DNA from: Candidatus Odinarchaeota archaeon
GTDB taxonomy: Archaea > Asgardarchaeota > JAGGXT01
Assembly: GCA_021162905.1 (NCBI GenBank)
Contig: JAGGXT010000193.1
Span: forward strand, 1 to 6,446
Direction of reading: 5' to 3'
Length of the DNA: 6,446 nt
Below are positions 1 through 5,255 of this stretch, one piece after another (position 1 is the stretch's first letter; each line of letters starts with the position of its first letter). Under the pieces are notes generated by a model. That model was not told the DNA's origin. It searched no databases and saw only the letters and a list, made by a program, of their open reading frames with translations. The translations under genes and the position numbers were made by a program.

Positions 1-246
1 GATACCGAGTACGGGTCGGGTATTTTCAACATGCATATTGTTCGGGGCAGTGTTTCGTCGTTCATCAGGAAGCACATCCTCGATATCGTTAAGATAGAGC
101 TCTATTACATATCCCCCAAGGGGATCGTAACCCTCAGGCTGACACCTTATGGGACAAATCTTGATGGCATGACTGAAGAGGAATTTAAACGTTTCATAAG
201 TAATAAGAATTTCCCAGAGGAGATAAAGTCCTATCTACCCTTCTAA
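1..246 (+). CDS. 3' end of an unrecognised gene (partial, 5' end off the window)
   Basis: The reading frame is open from the first base to a TAA at 244-246, giving 81 visible residues, so the gene most likely begins outside the window. An ATG at 31-33 is in frame, but no Shine-Dalgarno sequence precedes it and the ten codons before it read as ordinary protein, so I do not take it as the start. The fragment is soluble-looking, with no membrane segment or cysteine cluster. It alternates short hydrophobic strands (around IVKIELYYIS and IVTLRL) with a charged helix (TEEEFKRFI) and ends in YLPF. I do not recognise the family. The first 240 bases contain 105 G or C (about 44%), more than most of the downstream genes. 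It faces the dehydrogenase gene tail to tail and belongs to a separate transcription unit upstream. Confidence 0.6.
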   Translation, partial: DTEYGSGIFNMHIVRGSVSSFIRKHILDIVKIELYYISPKGIVTLRLTPYGTNLDGMTEEEFKRFISNKNFPEEIKSYLPF

Positions 247-282
247 CCTTCTCCTTTATTTATACATTTGCTTTGAGTCTGT

Positions 283-310
283 GCTTAGTTAGTTTTTCAT
301 CTAACTATGC
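283..310. terminator. Hairpin between convergent genes, possible two-way terminator
   Basis: TAGTTAG at 286-292 pairs perfectly with CTAACTA at 301-307 around an 8-base loop. After one T-T mismatch, GC at 283-284 also pairs with GC at 309-310. It lies between the stop at 246 of the + gene and the stop at 331 of the - gene. The flanks suit archaeal termination in both directions: a pyrimidine-rich CTTCTCCTTTATTTAT follows the + gene, and an A-rich tract at 311-330 reads as T-rich on the - strand directly after the dehydrogenase stop. Archaeal termination depends mainly on T tracts, so the hairpin itself may be secondary. Confidence 0.45.
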
Positions 311-330
311 TTAAAAATAAAAATAGAAAA
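311..330 (-). terminator. T-rich tract after the dehydrogenase gene
   Basis: Read on the - strand, this stretch begins TTTTCTATTTTTATTTTT, directly after the TAA stop of the dehydrogenase gene. Runs of four to five T within 20 bases of a stop are the usual form of an archaeal intrinsic terminator. No T runs of this density directly follow the stops of the genes inside the two operons. Confidence 0.45.
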
Positions 331-1272
331 TTAAAGATTGCTTACAACCTTATAAGCCCTTAAATAGGTTTCATAAATAGCCTTAGCTGCTTCTATAATT
401 TGATTTTTTTCAGATTCCTGTAGTTCATTCCATATATCCGAATTTAAAGAACGTGAAATTTTTCCAGGAACTGTTACAAATACGGGTTCTGGGACATCGC
501 TGAAAGTTCTAGGAATTGCGAAACTAAGTACTTTCCCCGTATTTAAAATTATACCTCTGATTATCTCAATAAATGAACCTGCTGGTCCCCATCTCGTTCC
601 TCCTAGAGCTTTAATTACTTCCATGCTAATGTTCTTAACATAGGATTCTACATCCGCCTTATTAAGCTCTTTATTATTATTTTCCAAATATACATCAATC
701 GGTGTTCCGTCTATCCGAACAGTACTCCAAAGAGGAACCGCGGAAATTCCGTGTTCTCCTCCTACAAATCCCTCAACAAGTCTAAGTGGAACATTCAATT
801 TCCTTGATATTATTGTTTTGAACCTAACAGTCTCTAAATTTGTGCCAGTTCCAACTACAATTCTTTCTCCATTAGTAAGTTTGTAAGCTAGCGTTGCCAT
901 GGCATCTACTGGATTGGTTATAACAAAATACCATGCTTTGGGATTTTTCTCAAATGTTGATGTAACTATATTATGTATTATCTTTGCATTTTCGTCTGCT
1001 AGGTCCCTTCTAGTCATACCCGGCTTTCGTGGAAAACCGGCAGAGATGACAATTAAGTCCGCATCCTCTACAAACTCAGAGTGTTCACAAGCCTCTATGG
1101 TTATATCAAATCCATGAGCTGCGCATGCATGATACAATTCTTCTTTTGTCATCTCAGCAATTTTTGGTTTTATATCAACTAGTGTGAGTTTGTCTACATA
1201 TCTTTCGAATATCAGTGTATACGCAACAGCCTGGCCTACACGACCAGTACCAATAACTGCTATATGCACCAT
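331..1272 (-). CDS. Malate/lactate dehydrogenase family protein, malate-type specificity loop
   Basis: A 313-residue cytoplasmic protein of the NAD-dependent L-lactate/malate dehydrogenase family, of normal length, predicted to interconvert a 2-keto acid (probably oxaloacetate) and the L-2-hydroxy acid. The N-terminal Rossmann fold shows GTGRVG at residues 8-13, and Asp33 ends strand 2, which favours NAD over NADP. The mobile loop AGFPRKPGMTRRDL (78-91) has Arg82 at the substrate-specificity position (Gln102 in lactate dehydrogenases) and Arg88 as catalytic Arg109. TNPVD is at 119-123, Arg150 matches Arg171 and His174 matches catalytic His195. Two positions are unusual. Glu147 stands where the catalytic Asp168 partner of the histidine belongs (NLETVRF instead of the usual LDxxRF), and Ile176 replaces the Asp of GEHGD. 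Activity is therefore plausible but not assured, and the substrate could be another 2-keto acid. The start is supported by GAGG at 1280-1283, seven bases upstream. The gene appears to be transcribed alone. The family assignment is firm; malate specificity is an inference. Confidence 0.93.
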   Translation of the reverse strand: MVHIAVIGTGRVGQAVAYTLIFERYVDKLTLVDIKPKIAEMTKEELYHACAAHGFDITIEACEHSEFVEDADLIVISAGFPRKPGMTRRDLADENAKIIHNIVTSTFEKNPKAWYFVITNPVDAMATLAYKLTNGERIVVGTGTNLETVRFKTIISRKLNVPLRLVEGFVGGEHGISAVPLWSTVRIDGTPIDVYLENNNKELNKADVESYVKNISMEVIKALGGTRWGPAGSFIEIIRGIILNTGKVLSFAIPRTFSDVPEPVFVTVPGKISRSLNSDIWNELQESEKNQIIEAAKAIYETYLRAYKVVSNL

Positions 1273-1275
1273 AAA

Positions 1276-1284
1276 GATCCCTCA
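1276..1284 (-). promoter_or_regulatory. Ribosome-binding site of the dehydrogenase gene
   Basis: On the - strand TGAGGGATC ends three bases before the ATG at 1272. Its GAGG core leaves seven bases to the start and is complementary to the archaeal 16S rRNA 3' end. It fixes MVHIAVIGTG as the N-terminus, which also places the glycine-rich loop at the usual position. Confidence 0.7.
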
Positions 1285-1344
1285 AAAAGGTATTCAGTAA
1301 GACAACTAATAGACAGACAGTAATCTTGTCAAAATTAAAAATAA

Positions 1345-1358
1345 GATATTTTTATAGG
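1345..1358 (-). promoter_or_regulatory. Possible TATA-box promoter of the dehydrogenase gene
   Basis: The - strand reads CCTATAAAAATATC here, the best TATA-like box between the kinase and dehydrogenase genes. Transcription would begin about 25 bases downstream, near 1325, leaving a leader of about 50 bases that contains the ribosome-binding site. The region is AT-rich throughout, so chance matches are common and the call is tentative. Confidence 0.35.
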
Positions 1359-1445
1359 TTTGCATAAAAAAGAAAGTTCTACGCTTTATAATTTCCTGAA
1401 TAGAAGGTAAATAAGTTATTTTATTAATTGTACAAAAGCAAAGCT

Positions 1446-1471
1446 TTAGAAGCCTAGTATCTGACTTCTAA
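1446..1471. repeat. Perfect 7-bp inverted repeat (hairpin) in the non-coding gap
   Basis: TTAGAAG at 1446-1452 is the reverse complement of CTTCTAA at 1465-1471, with a 12-base loop CCTAGTATCTGA. No T-run follows immediately on either strand, so a simple terminator is not a strong reading. It could be a structured element in the 3' end of the kinase transcript, a protein-binding site, or chance in an AT-rich region. Confidence 0.4.
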
Positions 1472-1523
1472 TCGATGTTATATATGTTCTTGTTCAATAT
1501 TGTTGATGTGATACTATCGATTA
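1469..1523. repeat. 8-bp inverted repeat built on ATCGAT palindromes
   Basis: TAATCGAT at 1469-1476 is the reverse complement of ATCGATTA at 1516-1523, with 39 bases between them. Because ATCGAT is itself a palindrome, the two cores also count as a direct repeat. The left arm overlaps the end of the hairpin at 1446-1471. Two equal palindromes about 46 bases apart could be operator half-sites; function is unknown. Confidence 0.3.
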
Positions 1524-1535
1524 AAAAATAAAATT
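1519..1535 (-). terminator. Possible T-rich terminator of the glycohydrolase-kinase operon
   Basis: Read on the - strand this is AATTTTATTTTTTAATC, with runs of four and six T about 90 bases after the kinase stop codon. Archaeal RNA polymerase commonly terminates at such tracts. The sequence directly after the stop has weaker T content (AATTCGGGAAATTTAAAATG), so this is the first convincing tract. Confidence 0.3.
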
Positions 1536-1620
1536 CTACTTTTCACTTAGGCTGTGACATTAACAACATTAATAATTTGGAACTCAAAATTCTTTATATT
1601 CATTTTAAATTTCCCGAATT

Positions 1621-2565
1621 CTATTCTCCTCTCTTCTCGACTTTTATTTCTGGAAATCCTTTTTCTTTAATAAAATCTATAACTTCATCTAATCTTGGAA
1701 GGGCAGTTCTGGCTCCTATTTTTGTTATTGCTATTGCTGCGCATGCTGTGGCATAACCTAGAGTTTTTTCATCATCATATTCTCTAAGAATACCTAATAC
1801 TAAACCTGCTGTATAGGCATCTCCTGCACCCGTTGTATCAACTGGTGTTACTTTATATGCAGAAGCTATGTACTTTTTTTCTCTTGTAAACATGATAGAA
1901 CCCAGAGGCCCCCTAGTGATAATAATTTTCTTAGCACCCATGTTTAATAAGAAATCTGCTGCAACATCAAAATCTTTACCAGTTCCAACTAAACTTACAA
2001 GTTCTTTTTCGCTTAATATGAGGACATCACAATTAGCTATCATATCTTTGACGAAGTCAAAACCTAAGGAAATCATTACACCACCTGGAGAATATACTAT
2101 CTTTATTTTCTTGTCCTTTAGCCCCATTATGAGAGCTCTTGCAACATGAGGAAATATTTCTCCAACTACTAAAAGTTTAGAATCAAGGATATAGTCCATC
2201 GGTAATTCTTCTGGCTTCTCTAGAAGTGCCTTCCCTCCAAGAGCAAATATTATTCTTTCCCCTTCCTCATTAACTGCAATGAACGTTGCAGCAGAATAAC
2301 CCTCAGAAATTATGACTCTTGATACATCAACATTTTCTTTTTTAAATTCCTCTAATAATAACTTTCCATTTTCATCATTTCCTACTTTTCCTACAAATCC
2401 GGTATCTACACCTAATCGTGCTAAACCAACTGCTATGTTTGCTAATGACCCACCTGGATATTTATCAAAGGCATCGACTGGTACTATTTCATCTGGCTTT
2501 GGAAATCTCTTAACTTTTGCAATTAAATCAACAGCCGCAGCTCCGATTACAACAACTTCTTTCAT
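1621..2565 (-). CDS. PfkB/ribokinase family sugar or nucleoside kinase
   Basis: A 314-residue cytoplasmic kinase of the PfkB/ribokinase family, transferring phosphate from a nucleotide to a hydroxymethyl group of a sugar, nucleoside or related compound. The N-terminal strand KEVVVIGAAAVDLIA leads to the first signature, with GG-S-L-A-N at residues 38-43. The second signature DTTGAGDAYTAG starts at residue 243; Asp249 is the catalytic base and GAG forms the anion hole. The mid-protein NxxE motif reads SEKE (185-188), with Ser in place of Asn. Length is typical. I chose the ATG at 2565 because AGGTT at 2573-2577 lies seven bases upstream and the N-terminus then starts just before strand 1. An in-frame ATG at 2586 would add seven residues and overlap the upstream gene, but it lacks a clear ribosome-binding site. 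The gene starts 10 bases after the glycohydrolase stop, so the two are co-transcribed. The pair resembles E. coli yegU-yegV. The exact substrate (ribose, ribose 1-phosphate, nucleoside, ketose) cannot be read from the sequence. Confidence 0.93.
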   Translation of the reverse strand: MKEVVVIGAAAVDLIAKVKRFPKPDEIVPVDAFDKYPGGSLANIAVGLARLGVDTGFVGKVGNDENGKLLLEEFKKENVDVSRVIISEGYSAATFIAVNEEGERIIFALGGKALLEKPEELPMDYILDSKLLVVGEIFPHVARALIMGLKDKKIKIVYSPGGVMISLGFDFVKDMIANCDVLILSEKELVSLVGTGKDFDVAADFLLNMGAKKIIITRGPLGSIMFTREKKYIASAYKVTPVDTTGAGDAYTAGLVLGILREYDDEKTLGYATACAAIAITKIGARTALPRLDEVIDFIKEKGFPEIKVEKRGE

Positions 2566-2570
2566 CTTAT

Positions 2571-2580
2571 CCAACCTACC
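2571..2580 (-). promoter_or_regulatory. Ribosome-binding site of the kinase gene, overlapping the upstream stop
   Basis: The - strand reads GGTAGGTTGG. It contains the TAG stop of the glycohydrolase gene (2576-2578) and AGGTT complementary to the 16S rRNA tail. Overlap of the stop with the ribosome-binding site suggests translational coupling, and it supports the ATG at 2565 over the one at 2586. Confidence 0.5.
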
Positions 2581-3580
2581 TATCATAATTCATCAGATTT
2601 GTAAGTTTTCTTGCATAGTTTTCAAGCCCAATCTTATTAACTTCCTCAACAATTTTTAACTTCTGTTTATCTATCTTACTTATACCTCTAAATGCTCCCG
2701 CAATAGCACCACTTATTGCACCTATAGTGTCTGTATCTCCTCCAATATTCGTAGATAAGATAATAGCATCCATGGGATTTCCTTTTGCAATTATCAAGAT
2801 ACCAAAAGCTGCTGGTATTGCTTCTGCAGAATGTATCCCGGTTCCAATTATTTCATATATTTCTCTCGTTGCCTTTTTCGGGTCATTAAATTTTTTGGCT
2901 ATATCTACAGATAGCCTTATTCTTTTTTCTACAGATGGCGATACAACATCTCTTCCATAATCTGCGCCTATTTTCGCTCCATTAATTGCAGCATCAATTA
3001 TTTTGCCAAGAGAAGCATTCTCACTTAAGGATATAGATATAGCAGCAGCTACGGCTGATGCGGCCGCTATAGCAGGTTTACCACCATGGGTTACTCTTGA
3101 TATTTCAGCTGCTTTTTTAGCTGCAACCTCAGGTTTTCCTGGATATAAAAGACCTATAGGTGCAATTCTCATTGCGGCTCCACAAGTTACATTTCTCTCC
3201 CCAGCAAGTTCGATAGGCACTCCATTTAGAATATTTTCTATTGCTTTTCTTGTACTTGGTCCTACATAAGGTTTCTTATCAAGCCCCTTCTTAGCCCAAT
3301 CTATTAGTTTTTCCGAAAAACTCTCAGGGGTTATTATCCCTTTATTCTCAATTATGGCATCGATTAAAACTATCGTTTCCTCCGTATCGTCTGTTATATG
3401 ACCTTCTGGTAAGAAAGAATTCGGATGTCCATCTGGGGCTCTCTTAAAAGTAGTGACATAGCCAAAGATCTGTTGAATTTCGTTTGGAGTAAGACCTTCA
3501 GTCGGCATTCCTAAAGCATCTCCGATGGCCAAACCAGCTAAACACCCATATATCTTATCAAAAAAGTTGTTATTTGCCAT
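2576..3580 (-). CDS. ADP-ribosylglycohydrolase (DraG/ARH) family protein
   Basis: A 334-residue, all-helical cytoplasmic enzyme of the ADP-ribosylglycohydrolase superfamily (DraG, ARH1-3). Family members use two Mg2+ or Mn2+ ions to cut the bond between ADP-ribose and a protein, small molecule or nucleic acid. The expected motifs appear in order: GCLAGLAIGDALGMPTEG near the N-terminus (12-29); TDDTE with metal ligands Thr63, Asp64 and Asp65; GAAMR at 134-138; THGGKPAI at 164-171; and GGDTDTIGAISGAIAGA (280-296) with ligands Asp282, Asp284 and Thr285. All metal-binding positions are present, so it should be active. It is the first gene of a two-gene operon with the PfkB kinase. That pairing points to ribose or nucleoside salvage rather than dinitrogenase reductase control, for which no nif gene or DraT partner is visible. 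The start at 3580 is preceded by a weak GGGATG eight bases upstream. The physiological substrate is unknown. Confidence 0.94.
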   Translation of the reverse strand: MANNNFFDKIYGCLAGLAIGDALGMPTEGLTPNEIQQIFGYVTTFKRAPDGHPNSFLPEGHITDDTEETIVLIDAIIENKGIITPESFSEKLIDWAKKGLDKKPYVGPSTRKAIENILNGVPIELAGERNVTCGAAMRIAPIGLLYPGKPEVAAKKAAEISRVTHGGKPAIAAASAVAAAISISLSENASLGKIIDAAINGAKIGADYGRDVVSPSVEKRIRLSVDIAKKFNDPKKATREIYEIIGTGIHSAEAIPAAFGILIIAKGNPMDAIILSTNIGGDTDTIGAISGAIAGAFRGISKIDKQKLKIVEEVNKIGLENYARKLTNLMNYDR

Positions 3581-3678
3581 CTTATTCGCATCCCTTAATC
3601 TTTTGTTTTAAACAGTTCATTAAGCGGTGGTTTACTAAGATTTTAATGTCTAATATTCCTTTTTGAAGGGTATTACCG

Positions 3679-3690
3679 ATATATATAATT
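3679..3690 (-). promoter_or_regulatory. Possible TATA box of the glycohydrolase-kinase operon
   Basis: The - strand reads AATTATATATATC. It would start transcription around 3655 and leave a leader of about 75 bases before the ATG at 3580. A second candidate, TTTAAAAC around 3605-3613, is closer and would give an almost leaderless transcript. The sequence does not decide between them. Confidence 0.3.
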
Positions 3691-3724
3691 CACTTTATTA
3701 AAATAATTTTTCTTATTTGTGGTG

Positions 3725-3738
3725 AATTTCTAGAAGTT
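3725..3738. promoter_or_regulatory. Near-palindrome in the divergent intergenic region, possible operator
   Basis: AATTTCTAGAAGTT is a 14-base palindrome with one mismatched pair, centred on TTCTAGAA. It lies between the two divergent operons, about 35 bases upstream of the - strand TATA candidate and about 58 bases upstream of the + strand one, where a shared regulator could bind. No regulator gene is in the window. Chance is possible. Confidence 0.25.
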
Positions 3739-3795
3739 AGTGCAGAAATATTTACAAATTCTATCAATCCTTTTTTATGTTAATGAGTGTTCGAA

Positions 3796-3801
3796 TTTAT
3801 A
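3796..3801 (+). promoter_or_regulatory. Possible TATA box of the flavin/iron-sulfur operon
   Basis: TTTATA in the context GAATTTATAGAG would place the transcription start near 3825. That gives a leader of about 20 bases holding the GGTGAT site. This also argues against translation from the in-frame ATG at 3809, which would lie upstream of the transcript. Confidence 0.35.
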
Positions 3802-3835
3802 GAGTAATATGCCTTATATGACACATATGTTATGT

Positions 3836-3841
3836 GGTGAT
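3836..3841 (+). promoter_or_regulatory. Ribosome-binding site that decides the flavoprotein start
   Basis: GGTGAT is a perfect match to the archaeal anti-Shine-Dalgarno complement and lies three bases before the ATG at 3845. Upstream in-frame ATGs at 3809, 3818 and 3827 have no such site, and the extra residues they add (MPYMTHMLCGDF) do not resemble the family. Confidence 0.65.
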
Positions 3842-3844
3842 TTC

Positions 3845-5254
3845 ATGATATCTCCAAATCTTGAAGTTATTAATGAATTAAAGAATATAATACCTCCTAC
3901 AAGAATGACCTTTGACTACGTAGACAGGGTCTTCTACTCTCGAGATTTGTCCATGGACCCTACAGAGTTGCCAGACGTCGTTTTACTCCCAAAAACAGTC
4001 AGTGAAATAGTTAACGTGATAAAGTTTGCTAATAAACGCAAAATTCCAGTATATATCTTTGGTCGTGGTTCTACATTGCTCGGTTTTCGTGTTAAGAAAG
4101 GAAGTATCGTACTTAATTTAACTGGGATGAACAAAATTTTGAATATTGATACTGCACATCTTACGGTTACTGCCGAAACAGGTGCTGTCTGGTTAGCAGT
4201 AAACTCTGCACTATGGAAAATGGGCTATGAATTATCTTCTCAATGGCATGGCGGCGTAATTTCTTCAACGCTTGGTGGTGCAGTAGCAGCTAACGCTATT
4301 GCAAGAACCGCCGAACCAGGTACACAAGTTGGAGATACCGTAGTCTCCTTAGAAGTTGTATTACCAGATGGGACTGTAATAAAAACTGGATCAGCATCAA
4401 ATGATAAGAGCATACCCTTTGAGAGATACTGTTTAGGTCCCGATATAACTGGTTTATTCATAGGTTCTGCTGGTACGTTTGGTGTGATTACAAAGGTATC
4501 TATGAGAATTAGACGAAAGCGAGAGCAAACTGAATACCTAAACTACGTGTTTAAAGATTATGAAAGTGCCATTAACGCGGTTGAGAATCTTCAGCAAGAA
4601 GAACTAATCCAATTTGCACTTTATATTCAGGGTGCTCTGCCTGAAGGTATAAACAGTAAGCTTCATGTGATAATTACAGGAAATAAGAACACTATTGGAT
4701 TTAAGAAAAAGATGGCCGATACTATATGTAAGGCTTTCGGAGGAATTCCTGATAATCCTGAGCACACAAAATTGTTCTGGGAAACATATTATTACTCTTG
4801 GCTTAGAGGGATTCCAACTCAATTTTACTACGTGAGAACTGGGATTCCATACTTCTGTCCAGAGGTAAATGCATATTTCCCAACAAGATTATTGCCAAAG
4901 GCATATGATGTGTTCTGGGACTATTGGAATTCGCATCTCGATGAAATAAAGAAACTTGGTGGCCTTCTTAAAGGAATTGATACATTTATAATGTATAACG
5001 GAGGCTTTATATGGGTTGATCCACTCTTTCCAAAGCTTAATGAGGAAGCCGTTAAATATGGCTTGAAACTAAGAGCTGAGCTATTTGAAAAGTTTATGGA
5101 GATCGGTGGATGCCCTGCTGCTATAAGTAGCCATTTATCATCATTAATTCTTCCAAAAACAGGTGCAACTTATGAATTTATGAAGCTTTTAAAGAAAGCA
5201 ATTGATCCTAATAACATTCTAAATCCAGGAGTATTATTCCCGGAGGAGTTGTAA
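3845..5254 (+). CDS. FAD-linked oxidoreductase of the GlcD / D-lactate dehydrogenase family
   Basis: A 469-residue flavoprotein of the PCMH/vanillyl-alcohol-oxidase superfamily, closest in layout to GlcD-type 2-hydroxyacid dehydrogenases. The FAD domain opens with LPDVVLLPKTVSEIVNVIKF (42-61). It continues through the FAD pyrophosphate loop FGRGSTLLGF (72-81), GGAVAANA (144-151), EVVLPDGTVIKTG (170-182) and GLFIGSAGTFGVITKV (203-218). The C-terminus closes with KAIDPNNILNPGVLF (451-465), the normal GlcD ending. No signal peptide or membrane helix is seen, so it should act in the cytoplasm or on the inner membrane face through its partner. The middle substrate-binding domain lacks the HxGDGNxH motif of glycolate and D-lactate enzymes. 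SSHLSSL (428-434) stands where GEHGIG is expected, and WHGG (134-137) lies ahead of the FAD glycine stretch. The substrate is thus likely a hydroxyacid-like compound other than plain glycolate or D-lactate. It is co-transcribed with the following iron-sulfur gene, which supports a two-subunit dehydrogenase, not an oxygen-dependent oxidase. A longer start at 3809 is unlikely. Confidence 0.92.
   Translation: MISPNLEVINELKNIIPPTRMTFDYVDRVFYSRDLSMDPTELPDVVLLPKTVSEIVNVIKFANKRKIPVYIFGRGSTLLGFRVKKGSIVLNLTGMNKILNIDTAHLTVTAETGAVWLAVNSALWKMGYELSSQWHGGVISSTLGGAVAANAIARTAEPGTQVGDTVVSLEVVLPDGTVIKTGSASNDKSIPFERYCLGPDITGLFIGSAGTFGVITKVSMRIRRKREQTEYLNYVFKDYESAINAVENLQQEELIQFALYIQGALPEGINSKLHVIITGNKNTIGFKKKMADTICKAFGGIPDNPEHTKLFWETYYYSWLRGIPTQFYYVRTGIPYFCPEVNAYFPTRLLPKAYDVFWDYWNSHLDEIKKLGGLLKGIDTFIMYNGGFIWVDPLFPKLNEEAVKYGLKLRAELFEKFMEIGGCPAAISSHLSSLILPKTGATYEFMKLLKKAIDPNNILNPGVLFPEEL
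5242..5248 (+). promoter_or_regulatory. Strong ribosome-binding site of the iron-sulfur gene inside the flavoprotein gene
   Basis: GGAGGAG is a near-perfect Shine-Dalgarno sequence seven bases before the ATG at 5256. It is formed by the Pro-Glu-Glu codons just before the flavoprotein stop. Together with the one-base gap between the genes, it indicates coupled translation and matched amounts of the two subunits. Confidence 0.75.
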
Positions 5255-5255
5255 A

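Larger units (their letters stand above)
1273..1620. other. 348-base AT-rich non-coding region
   Basis: This is the gap between the dehydrogenase and kinase genes, both on the - strand. It holds the 3' flank of the kinase, the leader and likely promoter of the dehydrogenase, a perfect 7-bp hairpin (1446-1471), and two copies of the palindrome ATCGAT (1471-1476 and 1516-1521). I see no credible coding frame. No tRNA cloverleaf is visible, nor a paired set of C and D boxes that would make a C/D sRNA. Confidence 0.6.

Noticed and set aside
1446..1560. Possible tRNA arm or C/D-box small RNA in the non-coding gap
   Set aside because: The hairpin loop is too long for an anticodon arm and no acceptor or T arm is present. 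A CTGA and a TGATGTGA occur, but not in the ordered C-D'-C'-D set with proper spacing.
1389..1620. Two similar 12-mers, AATTTCCTGAAT (1390-1401) and AATTTCCCGAAT (1608-1619)
   Set aside because: Only two imperfect copies in AT-rich sequence, one of them at the kinase stop; chance is the simpler explanation.
2312..2659. Open frames on the opposite strand of the kinase and glycohydrolase genes (also at 899-1117, 1868-2149, 2727-2960 and 3003-3269)
   Set aside because: They mirror strong family matches on the other strand, have no ribosome-binding sites, and their translations are low-complexity Ser/Ala/Ile-rich shadows.
2576..3580. DraG of nitrogenase regulation
   Set aside because: The family motifs fit, but no nif gene or DraT partner is present and the operon partner is a sugar kinase.
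3809..3844. Longer start for the flavoprotein at 3809
   Set aside because: The added residues do not look like the family, the ATG lacks a ribosome-binding site, and it would lie upstream of the likely transcript start; GGTGAT just before 3845 is decisive.
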